Under the pieces are notes generated by a model. The model was given only the letters and a program-made list of their open reading frames with translations. It was not told the origin of the DNA and made no database searches. Positions 1 to 14,600 of a stretch of DNA of 64,000 nucleotides are shown here, one piece after another; the stretch's first letter is position 1, and each line of letters starts with the position of its first letter. The position numbers and the translations under genes are program-made. This DNA is from Brachionus koreanus (Eukaryota; Rotifera; Eurotatoria; Ploima; Brachionidae). The stretch covers positions 3,407,328 to 3,471,327 of the forward strand of contig PJRA01000005.1 in assembly GCA_016987375.1 (NCBI GenBank), written 5' to 3'.

Positions 1-3000
1 AATAAAGTACTAAGATTTTTCGTTAAAAATAACAATTGAATCTAATTATTTATTTAGATTCGAATTGCGAATATAATTTAAAAATTTAATCATTTCATTT
101 AAAAAAAAAAACCTATATTTTAAATTAAAAATCATAATTAATGACTGAGAATTATTTGTTTGTATTTTTTTTGACTATTTTTCACTTTAATTCGTATCAT
201 TGATTTTTTTAACGCTCATTTAGCATGTAATCGATTTTTTTTTAATTTTTTTTAAGATTTTTCAACATTTTCTATGCATAAAGCAAAATCAATTTATTCA
301 AAAGTAAATAAAATTTTAATCACTCTATAATTATACTTGCTTATCTAAGCAATTAATGATATTTTTTGTGTAAATTTTTTTTTCAAAACTCATGTTTTAA
401 TGCTAATGACTTCTCTTGGTTTTTTAATGAGTTTTAAAAATTTGTTTATCATGATAGATAAATCAACTAATAGCAAGTCACATTTGATTGATCACTCTCT
501 CAGTCGAAAAAATTTTTTTCCGCATTCATTTTAAAGCACACAAAAATGATCTATTATCAAAATGAATGTGTTTTACTTGCCTGTGAGAAGCAAATGTTTA
601 TGAAACAAGTTTATCTTTTATTAAAAGAAATTTTTTAAATTTTGATTAAATACCGGTTTTCAATAAAATAAAACAAAGATAAGACTTTATCAAAATATCA
701 TAATCTGAAATTAGCAACGTTATTTTAGATAATTTAAGAAGTTGGTTGTATACTTTGAAAAATTTTGTCCGAAAATGATTTCACAATTCAGATTATTTTA
801 CATAATATTGGAATTGAATTGCAAAATATGAAGGCTAAATATCGCCCATTGAGTTTCTAAAACAAACTTAATTAACTTTCTTTTCGAGTAAGAAAGTTTA
901 ACCTTTAGCAAATATTCCTAAAATATTACAAATAAAATAAATATTGTTTATTTAGCTCGCTAGTTAAATATTACAATCGATAACACCATGATCCTTGTAT
1001 TCATCGTAGCCGTCTATCAAAAAATGCTATAGAAAATAATCTAAAGCTTGGTATTAAACTTTTTTTTCTATTTTTGCTAGCATATAAATTATATTAAAAC
1101 CAGCTCTGGTTTTGCATCGCTCACAATAGTCTTTATAGGACTAACTTTCCAAAACTCAAATGCTTAAATTTGTTAGCTTACATAACCACAAGAATTTAAT
1201 TCTGTGCAGATATATCAAAGTATGATTCAACAAATTAGATAAATAAACAGTTTCGTAGAGGAAGCATCAGGCTAAAAAGCAACAAAGTTTATTATTTATC
1301 AATTTCACTTTCTCTCTCTCTCTTTATTTCAACTATTGAGAATAAAATCTATATAAATCGATTTAGGTCTTTTTAATACATTTAAACTATTTAATGACTC
1401 TTCAAATCATTTTCTATTTGAATATGTTTGATGACAGGCCCTTTTTAATTTAAATTTTTTTTTTCAAATTAGTTTTGATCATCATCTATTGTATATTTGT
1501 TTAATTAAAAAAATATTTGGCACTAAATTTTTTTAAAATAATTTCTAAACAAAAAAAAATTTAATAAAGAATGCTTTTAAATTTATTTATATTAGTTTAA
1601 ATTATGTTTAGTTTTTTTTTTGTTTAAAATATAATGTTCAAAAACTTTGTAATTTATGATTAAATTTTTAGGCAAAATTAAGGCTCAATATTAGTAAAAC
1701 ATGTTTTCATATCTTTTAAATATCAGTTCAATTCGAAGCTTATTATTAATTGATGTTTTTGGTCTATATTTTAATAGTTTAGACCCAAACCAAATTTGGT
1801 CTAGCTAAACTAATCCGATTATTTGTAAATTAGAATTTTGAGGACTTGATTGAATTGTCTTTAAATAATTGTTTTCGAATTTTCTTTTTCATCTCAAAAA
1901 AATTAGTGTTTCAGAATTATTCTTTTTTTTTTGTATGCTTCCATGTTAGCTATCGAAAATACCGGTCATTTTTCTGATGAATAAAAATGTTTTTTTCTTA
2001 ATTAATTAAATTAATTTTTAAGAACAGTTTTTGGAATTATTGATTTTAAACAGGTATAAACTGCTTAAAATAAATTAATAAAACTTAAAGCCATCTCGTG
2101 TTAAGAAATTTTAATTAATATTTTGAAAAGTATGAGACTTTTTTAGAGTATTTTGAAATTTTCAATGTTTTAAAAAGGTTGCCAAATTCACTGAAAAGCT
2201 TTTTCTATCGAATATTTATAATTAAATTATAAACAGATTCTAAAAACGCTTATGGCATCTCTTACTATCACTCTTAATTAAGTTTAAACCTCTTGAGAAT
2301 TAAAAAAATACTAGAACGATTTTTAAGCTATTTAAAAAATTAATTTTTTTTTTTAAATTTCAAGCATACAAAAATTTTAATATTTTAATCTAAAGAAAGT
2401 AAAAAAAGATTTTTTTCATTATATGTCAAATTTTCTAAAATAATTCTAAATAAAACTATGACGATTATTTTGAACTTAAACTTTGAACACTTTTCTATTT
2501 CTAAAATATTATAGTTCTTTTATTAGTAAATTTAGATAAGCAAGATGTAAAACAAAAGCTTATGGCAATCAGATGGTTGAAACAAAAAAAAGCTGTTAGC
2601 TGTTAAAATGGAACCAAAAACTTATTTAACTATATAAATCTAACTTTATTTTTCAATATTCCTTGATAATAGAAATAAAGCTTTTATTTAATTTATAAGA
2701 ATTTGTATCTTTTTTAAAATCAGTTGGATTTGTATACGTCAGATATTCGAATCAAATAAAAAGCTTGAAACTATTTGTGAAGCTTGCAATTTTGTATTCA
2801 GTTAGAATAAAGCGTCTTTGCAAAACTTAAATGTAAACTATTTTGTGAAAATTGGTGCTTTGGGATTAAGTCTTACAAATAAAATTATTTCAGCTTAAGC
2901 ATGTTTGTTTATTGCTGGGGATAGAAGAGAATATGGCTCACAAATACACATATTAATCATGTTTTAGCATAAAAAAATTTAAAATAATTTAAGATTAGAA

Positions 3001-4946
3001 ACATATTTAAAAAAAATGCTTAAACATATTTTTTTACCAAAGACAAAAATTTTTTTAAAATATTTATTTATTTTTTGTTTTAAATTTAAAGAGAAGTAAA
3101 AATTAAATTTTTTTCATTTATGCCGAAAAATTTTGAAATATTTTGGCTCAGTAATTTGGAGTTATAGCCAGTCGCCGATCAAATATTTTCTTGAAGTATA
3201 TTATGATTTTTTTTAAAAATTGATTTTCAGCATTATTTTCTTAAGATTAAAAAAAAATAACATAATATTTTAAGGTGTTTCTTTAACACTGAAAAAGCAA
3301 ATTTTAGAGCTGAAATTTTTAAAAAAAAATTTTTTGAAGGTTAAATTTTTATTTAGCAGTTGATAAAAATTTTTCATTTTTCGTACCTTAAACGTCAAGA
3401 AAAAATAAACTTATTTACTCATAAAATTAGAAGCGTAAATAGGCATAATTAAATCAGACTTATCACTTTTAATTTAAAATAATTTTATTTATTTTTGAAG
3501 ATTATTTTAAATGATTAAAAAAAATTACCATAATCGTAAATTCTAAGTTAAATGATTTTGTTGAAATGTTTCAATTAACTTAAATGGAATTAAAAGCTTT
3601 AACCAAGTCTCTGAAGACAAAGATTAATTAGTTGCATACATTTTCCCAGCCATTCTCACATTTATCTAATTAGCTTATATAACGCATAAAATATAGACAC
3701 AGCATAGAATCTGAGGATTAAAATTTTTTTCATGCTGTTTAAAAAGAGCTGAATTGTGTATCGTTTATCTAGTTGTGTCTTTAATTCAACTTTAAATTTT
3801 TTATTCTAATTATGTGGTTGTACCTTAAATTGAGCGTAAAATTATTTTTTCACTTAGTCAGAGCTTTCAAAATTTGGCTTAATAGATCAGGAAAATGATA
3901 ATAACAATAATTTAAAAATTGGTTAAATATCATTTTATATTTAATAAAAAATATTTCCTCTAAATTTGTTTTCTTAAATGACTCATCAAAATAATTTTTT
4001 ATCTATGATTTTTGCCATATATTTATTTCAAGAATGAATAGTAAGAATTTTTTTATAAAATCCGCTATTTATCAATCCATATTGGCAACATAGTATAGAA
4101 ATTAATTAAATTAGTTTCCGTTTAATTTTCTTACAGGCTAAAATGATCAAGAAACTGTATGAAATATAAATAAAATTTTAGGTATCAGTTAAAAAAACAC
4201 AACGAGTTCATTTTCTCGCTTTTTATTTTTCAACATTCTAAGATAAATTAAATTCTTAATGAGAATTTTGAAATATGGGCTTAAGAATTTTATTAGCTCG
4301 AAATCTAAAGCTCACTCACAAAATCATTTCAATTTAAGCAGTTCATTTATTCTGCTTCAAACTAGGTCGATGTTTTAAATAGTTTTATTTCTATTTTCTT
4401 TAAAAAATATTAGAATTATTGGCCACTTGTATGATTCAACCTGAATATTTTGTTTGCTATTTATTTCATTTTATAAAAGCGATAAGTTTCCGTTTATTGA
4501 AGACACATGAGAAAAATTATGATTTCAATTTTTATGAAAAAAAATATATATTATATTTTATATATCTAAAATCAAAATGCATCAATCAAACAATTTAAAA
4601 GTTAAGCAAATATTCACCGATTTATTTAATGATGGCGCTTTGTATTTTATATCTAAATAAATCTTATTTTATTTCAGTGATGCGAAATGAAAATTTTATT
4701 TTTATGATGCAAATTTTCCAAAGCTTTCTACTCACCCGGCAATTATTAATTATCGTTAATCAAACAAAAAAAGGTCATTTGAGCCAGTCTATAATAAATA
4801 AAAAACTTTTAGAATTTTTGTTCTTTTAGAAATATTGTTTTTCTTTATTAAAAATCAATTTTTTAAATTTTAGATAGAACTTAATTTAAAAAATAAAAAT
4901 AAAATTTTGAGTTGTGTTTTTTTTTTATTGATTTTCGATTATTAAA
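1..4946. other. Intergenic AT-rich region upstream of the IP3 receptor gene
   Basis: I see no supported gene here on either strand. The stretch is extremely AT-rich with many homopolymer runs and a short CT tract near 1311-1323. The open frame at 4629-4829 is AT-rich, matches nothing I recognise and has no splice partner. Any promoter and 5' UTR of the IP3 receptor should lie toward the right end, but no specific promoter element can be supported from sequence alone. Confidence 0.6.
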
Positions 4947-5695
4947 ATGGATAATGGAAGTGGCAGTGATAACAGCATTGCAAATTCAAGTTTTTTGCAC
5001 ATGGGTGATGTTATATCGCTGTACGCTGAAGGCAAAGTATGCGGTTTTATCAGCACACTAGGTCTGGTCGACAGTCGCTGTGTAGTGCAGCCCCTGGCCG
5101 GCGATCTTAAGCATCCACCAAAAAAATTCCGAGACTGCTTGTTCCGTGTGTGTCCTCAGAACAGATATTCAGCGCAGAGACAATACTGGAAACAGTGCAG
5201 ACAAAACGCAGCCAGCTCTAGTCAGACTTTATCGGTCAACCAAAGCATTGCAGGTCTAGATGAATCAGTACTGAAAAAATTACATGTAAACATAAATCAG
5301 CTAAACAAATCTAAAAAAAAATTATTTTTTAAATTTTTTTAAAGCATGCCGCCGAATTAGAAAAAAAACAAAACGAAACTGAAACCGCCAAACTGATAAA
5401 CTCGAATACTTTGATTCAATATGGAAGCATAATTCAGCTTTTGCATTTAAAAAGCAATAAATATTTGACTGTTAACAAAAAATTGCCGGCACATGTAGAA
5501 AAAAATGCCATGCGCGTGTACCTAGACTATGCTGGCTCAGAAAGCTCTTGGTTCATTGTGCAACCATTTTACAAACTTCGCTCCATAGGCGACAAAGTAG
5601 TTGTTGGTGATAAAATAGTTCTTCAGTCCTTTATAGCTATGCAACCGCTTCATGTAAGCGAAATGGAATTGAACGATCATCTCGGATGCAAAGAG
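4947..5695 (+). CDS. ITPR: IP3 receptor exons 1-2: N-terminal suppressor domain
   Basis: Exon 1 (4947-5285, 113 codons) and exon 2 (5345-5695, 117 codons) are separated by a 59-bp intron and both end in phase 0. They encode residues 1-230, the suppressor beta-trefoil that tunes IP3 affinity and contacts neighbouring subunits. Strongly conserved stretches are visible: [34 protein letters not shown], then [14 protein letters not shown] and [16 protein letters not shown]. The exon 1/2 join restores the conserved [14 protein letters not shown] run, which fixes the splice sites. Confidence 0.95.
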
Positions 5696-8600
5696 GTAAT
5701 TTATTTATTTTAAAATTCAATCAAGTTGTAAACACAGGGTTAATAAATTCCCGCCTGATACTAAATTGTTAAAATTTCTTACAAGATTAATTGCCGTTGG
5801 TTAATAGCGCCTATAAAGCGAGATTATATTTTAAACCAATACGATGATCCATTATCATACCAGAACGTTGCGACAGAGGTTTAAATATAAAAATATTTTC
5901 ATATATTTTTATGCAGCTTAACTCACCAAAAGTTCTATTTGCTTTATGGCACCTTTAATTTATTTTTTTTGTTAGATCAATGACAAATATTTTTTAATTG
6001 TTTATTATATAACCTAAGCTGTTCCTGTCGGCATGAAAAGCCTCATGTTTAGATTAATTTTTTCAAAATTGATTTTGTAATGTTTTTAAAAAAGGTTAAT
6101 TTGCTCAATTCACAGACAAGTTGGAAGGTTGCATTGTTCATTTGCCATAAAGAAGACCGAAACGATGTACTAAAAAGTGTAAGTTAATTTTTTTGAAAAA
6201 ATTTGTAATTTTTCAATATTGTTTTGGGTTCAAAAAAATTTTTTTATTAAATAGAAAAAAAAATTTTATTTAATTAAAACTAAAGTGAAATAAATTATTT
6301 ATTATTCTTTACAGTGTTCTATTTATTGAACTCGTGATAGCTGAAAATTTGCTTCCAGAAGAATAATATTTTTATTTTTACAATTTATTTTATGAGTATA
6401 TCTATTAAAATATATTTTTTTGTATATTATGATAATTGTATTTATAAAAAATAAAATTTGTTTTAAATATCATATTTTCTTTAGTTTCGATTTAAACTAG
6501 ATTTTCAGCTACTCGCGAGTTAATCTAATCCTCTCTAGTCAATCAATCTTGAACATTACCTATTTGAAAAGATAAATAGTAGTTTTAATTATTTTCATTT
6601 AAAATCTTTAACAATAATTGGTCCTGAGTGTTGAAAGCTCATCTGATTTATTCTAAAGCTGATATTTATCTTATTAAATTAAAGCTTTTTTAAATTATCA
6701 ATCTGGACGGTTAGATGAAAAAGATAAAAAAAAATATTTGATTATTACCAAATGGAAAAAATTATAAGACCTAATTGAAAGCTTAAATAATAATTTATGT
6801 GTCTTTTTACTTCCCGAGGGGACAAAAACAGGCAAAAAACACTGTTTAAACGCTGTTTAAACGGCGTTTGGTAGCTGTTTTTTGGGCGTTTTTGCTTTGT
6901 TTTTTTGCGTTTAAAACGTGAGCGTTTTTCGACCAAAAAAACGAGGGAAAAACACCCTATAAACAAAACAAGATATTTCATTTAGAGTTTTTAAATCGTT
7001 TTTGACGCACAAAAAACATGAAAAAACACCTCAAACACCCAACAATGCTATTTTTACACTTAAAAAACAACTTAAAAAAATCCTGAATAAAATTATAATG
7101 CTCCTTTATCGTAAAGAATTAAAAAAATAGTCTAAAACGCTCAAAAAACAAATAAAAATACCTCACACACCCAAAAACACTATTTAAACAACTAAAAACG
7201 TTTAAAAAAAACGCTTCTTTACAATATTTTTTAAAAATATGTTAAATTTATTTATGTTTAATTTAATTTTAATTTAATTATTTACGACTAAATTTGTCTA
7301 AATTTTTATTTTTGTACTTTTTTAAAACAAAAATAATAAAGTTTTTTTTTCCTGGCTGTTTTACGCCCGTTTATCCACTGTTTTTATTTCGTTTAAACGC
7401 TCACGTTTAAACAGCGTTTAAACGGTGTTTTTGTCCCCTCGGGTTGTCTAATTTGATTTATTTTATTATTTTTATAAATAATAATTTTATGGCCGTGACC
7501 ATATGGAAGTTTGTTGCGTAGTTTTGAAACTTTTTTTTTATCATATTATCTTGATCTTTTGACTTTTGTCTAATTTGATGATCTGATGCTGGTTTAATGA
7601 ACAAGGCTAATCACCAAATCGATCACAATAGTTTTATTCTTGATCACTTAAAATTATACATTTTTTAAAATTATTTGTTTGTAATATGATCAATTTTTTG
7701 CCCCTTCCTCATATCAGTAGATACCAGCTAATTTCACCTGACATTAAATAATATTAGTAAAAAAATAAAAAAAATTTATTAGTAATGTGCAAATTTCAAT
7801 AGGTAAAGATAAATATTTAAAAAAAAAAACAGACAAAAATTTAAATATTTTAAAAATAAAAATAAAATAATTAATTTTTAGTTTTATTTTAATTTAAAAA
7901 CTTATAAACTAAACTTGACCGTAGAATATTAACTATTATTATTATTAACTATTATTATTATACTCAGATAAGTCAAATTGAAAAAAGGAAATGTTCAAAT
8001 AAAAAGTCAATTTTACTTGTCCAAAAATTTTAAATTTAACTATGAAGTCTAATATTAAATTGCATAATTTGAAAAAATATAAATTTAAATTTTTGCCTGT
8101 TTTTTTAAATGAATTCTCATCTCAAAATTAAATTTTTCAAATTTTTTAAAAATTTTACTTAAAACCAACTTATATTATCCCTTATCAGCTGATATAAACA
8201 AGCGGGAAAAAATGTCACAATAGTTAATATTACACCATATTATTCGATATCAGATAATTTAAGATGATATGATGTGAGTAGATAATTTCTGTCGCCCTAT
8301 ATATTTTCAACTAAATTACTAAATTTAGATTTCTATCGTCAAATGATAGCATAGATTTATATATTAATCAAATTTTTTTCTTATTTTTTTAATCACATCT
8401 GCGATCATTGTTTTTATGATCAGTCTTTTTCAACAAAACAGCATCATTAAAGTGATCACACTTTGGAAAAGAATAAATTCAGAGACAAAAAGCCAAAATA
8501 ACAGAAAAAGCTAACCCTTCGGTTTTGTGTTTTAAAAAACTAAATAACTCAAACTAAATCCATTATGAAATACCCTTGCAAATAGTGGCAAATTAAAGTT

Positions 8601-11600
8601 TATGATCAAATTAAAATGATCATGCTCAAGAGTTATCATTTAAAATAGATTTTAAAATATTTTTGAGTAAAAAATTTATTGCAGAAGCATGTTTTCAAAG
8701 TAAACATTCAATGCTCAACTTGATTTTTTAAGTCTGCAAGTTTCTGCAAAAGATTTCTGAATGCAGAATTGTGCACAATAGATGGATATCGTTTAACATG
8801 TAATGCTAATAATGAAAACATTTTTCTGCATTTAATTTTTCATTTAAAAAACTTCTTAGAAATTTGTAAAAAAATTATATTTGAGCATGATCATAAAATT
8901 TTGATCATAAACTTCAATATGCCCAAAAAATTGGGTTCTTTGGTACTTTTTGCAGTGGAATTTTTATTATTTTTTATATTTTTCATTTTATCACTCAATA
9001 TTTTTAATAATAATAATAATAATCGCTCAATATGTATAGAAGCGTAAGTCATAAACCTTAATAAGCCATTAATTTTAATTTGAGATTTAAGTTATCTTAA
9101 TAATTTGGTATTTAAATAAAAGCTAATAAATTTCTCTACAATTTTTGACTTCATTTTGTTACCTTTTAATACTCAGTCAAAATTTTTTAAATTTTGCATG
9201 CTTATTAGTATAAATTAAGGATGTAATTAAATGAACTCTATAATTTGAAATATATTTATTCGAACGCGGGCTGCTAAGAAGGTTCTTTTTGTGAGTTGCC
9301 TAATTCATCTGTCTAAATTATTTTAAAATAATTATATTAATTATTTTAGCAGTAGATTTACTATTTTTCACAGAAAAAGTAATAAATAATATCTTATTTT
9401 TAAAAAGACTAAATAAAGAAAATTTTAAATTGGTGTTTTTTAATTTCCAAATATATGTCGGTGTTTTGGTGAAGTGGTTCGCACATCCGGCATCAATTAG
9501 GAAGTCCAAGATTCAAATCTTCACTCAATTCCCGCTGCAAGCGCGTAGGGCTAGCCTGACCGTCCAAAATTAAAAAAGTTAAAAATAAATTTAAATGACC
9601 CTTTGCTGCACAAGGATTGCATAAGGAGAAAAAAAAATATGGAGGTTTAAATTTGTTTTTTCAAAGTAAGATTAATTATATTTATTAATAAGATTGAAAA
9701 AAGAGATTATTTTCTGAAATCGTGATTTATTTATATTAATTTGTCAAAAAAAAATAGTCAGTTGAATGTAAAAATCGCAAATTAAAATTATTAGTCGTAA
9801 TCTTTATTAATTAGTCATCACATAAAAATAAAATGTCTAAGGTAAAAAGCTATTAAGAAAAAACAATTAAATTTTTAAAAATATTAAGAAAAATTTTCCC
9901 ATAATCTCATTAATAATTAATAATTTATTTGTTATCTTTTAATATGTGCTTATTTTGAGTTTAAATAATATTATTAAAACTCAAAATAAGATTGCTTGGT
10001 TATACTATTGAGTATAAATTGATCAAATTTATTATTGACACAAAATTGATTTATTTTATTTATTTTTCCGTAATGAGCTAATATTCCTTCAGATTAAAAA
10101 AATAAAAAGAATAAAATTTAAAATAATAAAAAAAAATTAAATATAGTAAAAATAATTTAAAAAATGAATAATTATATAATAAATAGATAAAATTAAATAG
10201 AGAGTAATAGGTTACATATATTTATCAATTTTATTGACCCTTATTTATTTGAATTTTTTTGACATTAAATATCCTAACAATATTATTTTATTAATTTAAT
10301 TAATTGTAAAAATAATAATTATTTTATTATTTTAATTATTTTATTATTTTAATTATTTTAGATTTTTTTTTAACAATTAATACATTTAATTGATATTTTT
10401 TTATTTAATTAATACAATTCTTTGTAAATTTTAAAATTTATTACAATAACTATAATTTTACTAAATTTTAGAATCATTAGTATTAATCAATAAAAGAAAT
10501 TAAAATCACTAATTTATTTTATTTCTCAGAAATTTAAATTGATCTTTAATTTTTATGAATAATGCTTTATGTAAATTTTAATTTTTGTTTATTTAGGGTG
10601 ATGTAATCCGATTGTTCCATGCCGAGCAAGAAAAATATCTAACATGTGATGAATATAAAGGAAAAAGACAGGTTTTTATTCGAAGTACAGCACGTTTAGC
10701 GGCCACATCAGCAACATCGTCGAAAGCTTTATGGGAAGTTGAAATTGTTAAAAAAGATCCGTGTCGTGGAGGTGCTTCTCGATGGTCTAATTTGTTTCGT
10801 TTTAAACATCTTGCATCTGGAAGCTATCTGGGCGCCGAAGTTGACAATGATCTCACCGAGGACCAAATGCGCTCAAAATTAAGAGGTGATTCTTCCAACT
10901 TAGTTTACTATCTAGTCAGTATCAATAATGCCTTTGAGCATTCTACCATTTTTGAATTGGATGAAACCACAATTACCCTTCATGATTCGCCGGTTCCAAG
11001 AAACTCCTATGTTAGATTGAAACATTGGGAAACCGGCTCTTGGGTTCACAGCACGGCTTTACTTATTGATAAAGAAGAAGAAAAACCAGTTATGTGGAAA
11101 ATAGGTTGTGCTAAAATAAAAGAGGACAAAGAGGCCTTTCAACTTATTCCAGTTCCAACCAACGAGGTCAGAGATTTGGATTTTGCCACTGATGCAGCCA
11201 AAATGTTGCGTGTTTTTGCGGAAAAAATATTAAATAACCAACTTTTGATGAATGATAAGAGATCTTTATGCGCATTGTTAACTGATTTAATTTTTTTTGT
11301 TGCCGAATATGAACATGGTAGCACCACTGATTCTCTGGAAATTCAACTGAATAAACCAAATCGAGAAAGACAAAAATTAATGAGAGAACAAAATATTTTG
11401 CAACAAGTATTTAGAATTTTAAAAGCACCTTTTACTGAATATGGCAATAAGAACGGCCTACAGACTCACGAACTTAAGGATCCAAAGCATGGCTTGCAAC
11501 AAATTTTTCGTCTTTGCTATAGAATACTCAAGCACTCGCAACAGTCTTACAGAAAAAATCAAGTATCTTCTTATTGTTTTATTTTTATCAATTTCTTAAG

Positions 11601-14600
11601 TGTTAAGACTTAGGAAAATAAATTTTTTTTTTTAATTTTTTTTTACTTTACAAAAGGAATATATTGCCAAACAATTTGGATTCATGCAGAATCACATTGG
11701 TTTTGATGTATTGGCTGAGGAAACAATAACGGCTTTGTTGCACAGTAATAGACAGCTATTGGAAAAACACATAACTCGCAAAGAAATAGACACTTTTGTT
11801 AATCTAGTAAAGTCAAATAAAGATTACAAATTTTTAGAGTACTTATCCGATTTATGTGTGGCCAACAACGAAGCCATACCAAGCACCCAGGAACTAATCT
11901 GCAATTGTGTCCTGAAAACAAAAGAGAATTCAAGTATTCTCATCGAAACAAAGTATGTAAAATAATTGAGAAAATTTGCTGCACTTAAATTTTTATTAAT
12001 AAATTTGAAGTGCTGAATTATCTTGGTCTTGAATAGAAAGCGCTTAAACTATATTTTTTCAAAAATTTAAGAAAAAACTTTTTTTAGATTAGCCACTAAA
12101 AGAATAAAGTTTCCTATACTGATTATAAAATTACATATAAAAAAAAACTCATTTTATTAAGTATTAAAAAAAATTCAACTTTAAAAAATTAAAAACTTAA
12201 ATGACTCTCAAAAAAATATCTGCAAAATATGGTTAATTTCAATACACATTTTAGATTTATAGGAAATTAGCCTAAAAAATAGACAAATTTTATAGAAAGT
12301 CAAAATTTAGATCTCGAATCGTTCAAAGAATTTGAGTAAACCATTTGTACGTTAAAAAAGGTTAACCACATTTTCATATTTAATACATTCACATAATTGT
12401 TGACCAGATAATCCACCAAACTAGCCAAGAAATGTTATCTATAGTTTAGTTTAGGTTATAATAAATGCACAGTTTATGAAACACACCTTTTTTCACTCAC
12501 ATTATTTTTTCTCTGAATTACTTTGTATACACTACTGATTTATATGTAAAAAACTGTAATTTTACGTAAATATAAAGTTATTTAAAAGACGTGATTTTCC
12601 AAAAGTCATTTTAAATCATATTATGGAATTTATCGTAAGATTACAGTTTTTTACATATAATAACGTTTAATTACGTAAAATATGACCAAATCTTCGTATC
12701 AAATCAGTAATATATATATATTTTTTTTAAATTGAATTATATGATTAAATGGATGAGAAAAATAACTCAAATTTATGGTTAAGGGTTAAAAAAAAAAGAT
12801 TTTTAAGTCGAATCAATTTTATTGGTATTTTAGGTTGTTAAACATCTTCTCAAGTGTGTTTTGATTCTTCCTATATAAATTTTCTCTAATGTGGTTGGGC
12901 TATTTATCTGTAGAGCTTTTGTTTTTCCAAATCATCTCTTAAAGCTCGTATTCATTTTTGTAGATCTCAAATTTCACCAGTTAAATAAGGTTTTTCACAA
13001 AAGATATAAAAATTTTGTAAAATTTTTAATATATTGTTGTCAAATCTTTATAAAATTTATAAATTGATTGTTTTTTAAAGCTTATTAATTTTCAAAAAAA
13101 ACAATTAATAAATAAATTTGAAAATATTCAATTAGCCATTTCTTTCTATTAATTACTCATGATATGCTTTAAATTAGTAACTCATTAAAAAATTATAGCT
13201 TCCACCACCTTGTAAAGTTGATGTAATGTTCAAAATGTAATGTTTTCAATTTAGGTGAGACAAGTAAAAAAAATTGAGTGAATAAATTTTTTTCTTAAGT
13301 TTCAAATTCCAATTTTAGAAAAAAATATTAAAATTATTTATTTTACTTTTTATTGTTTTTTTTTTACTATAAATGTTTCTTTAAAAAATTTTTTTAATAT
13401 TTAAAAATCAAGTATTCCAAGATCTTAGATCCTTCAGAAGGCCACTTTTGGTCGAAACGCTTCAATCGTTTTTTGATGCAAAATTTCTTAGAAATCAAAA
13501 AACGGTCGATGTTTTTCGAACAAGAATAAAATTTCTTAAACACATTAACTTCATCTATAAGTTGTTTTGAAAATTTCTTTCAAGAAAAGATATCAAATTC
13601 TTAATCAAAATTAATGCCTTTTTTTATAAGAATTGAGCGATGCAATCAAAAGATAGTTTTAATGGAGAGCACAGATGATTTTTCCAATCGATTAAAAATT
13701 CAGAATCAATTTTCTGAGAGCAATAGCAGTTTAACAATTTATTCAGCTCCCAAAGATGACCGGCATGCCGAATTAAACGATTCAATATATCAAGCTATTA
13801 GTGATTTAGACGAAAATATTATTCTTTGCTGGGATAACTATGCAATTCAACTGCAAGAGCTTGTCAAATCAGAATCAATTTATGAGAGAAACATGCTTGA
13901 ATACTATCGTTATCAGCTTAATTTATTTTCGAATATGTGCTTAAATCGACAGTACTTGGCGATCGAAGAACTTAGTCCAAATTTAACCATTGATTTAATC
14001 CTTAAGTATTTTTTATTTTATGATAGTTTTTTTTTAAACCTAATATGTTAATTCTTTAGATGTATGCAAGATGATATGCTTAATCACGATCTTAGAGCCT
14101 CATTTTGTCGTTTGATGCTACATCTTCATGTAATTACATTTCTTTTTTTTTTAATTTTCAATTTAAAAATCAATTTTATAATTTTATAATTTTATTTGAA
14201 AGCCAAACTTAAAATAGGCTTATCTTTTATTCAATTACCAAAATCTAATGCGGGTTTTTTCTATTTTTTTAACCAAAAATTAAACTTTATTCTACACTAT
14301 GGCATTAGGTTGTAACAGTCTTTATCTGATATCAAGTGCTATCAAATGATGTAAAATGAGAACAAATGATATTAGCTCAAATTATATTAGCTATCAAAGA
14401 CTATCAGCTGATATAGTTTTATATACATTTGTATTTATTTTGCATCAATATCAAGCGACTAAACCATATCCCTCTAGAGAGCATAATAATAGACTCCTGT
14501 TTATGGAAACCATTTTTTTTCATGGCTTGGTCATGCGTTGTGGCGGCCACTAGACCGCCAAAACTTGGTGTTGGCCGTCTGGGTTAAAATTTTTTTTTTC

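Larger units (their letters stand above)
6179..10596 (+). other. IP3 receptor intron 3 (4.4 kb)
   Basis: This is the longest intron of the gene, from GTAAGT to TTTAG. It holds the inverted-repeat element at 6813-7443 and the SINE at about 9457-9637. The remainder is AT-rich sequence with TTATTA tracts near 7930-7960. The open frame at 8769-9047 is low-complexity and has no splice partner. Confidence 0.8.

Noticed and set aside
8769..9047. 92-codon open frame in IP3 receptor intron 3
   Set aside because: Low-complexity (runs of Phe, Leu, Asn), no splice partner in phase and no recognisable similarity; it would disrupt the receptor.
9467..9540. Functional tRNA gene
   Set aside because: A and B boxes are present, but the acceptor and anticodon arms do not pair as a cloverleaf, and the sequence continues into a SINE body and tail.
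12830..12990. Coding-like minus-strand run (charged, with Arg/Lys/Glu)
   Set aside because: Interrupted by at least six stops within 55 codons and no recognisable match; a random or ancient relic.
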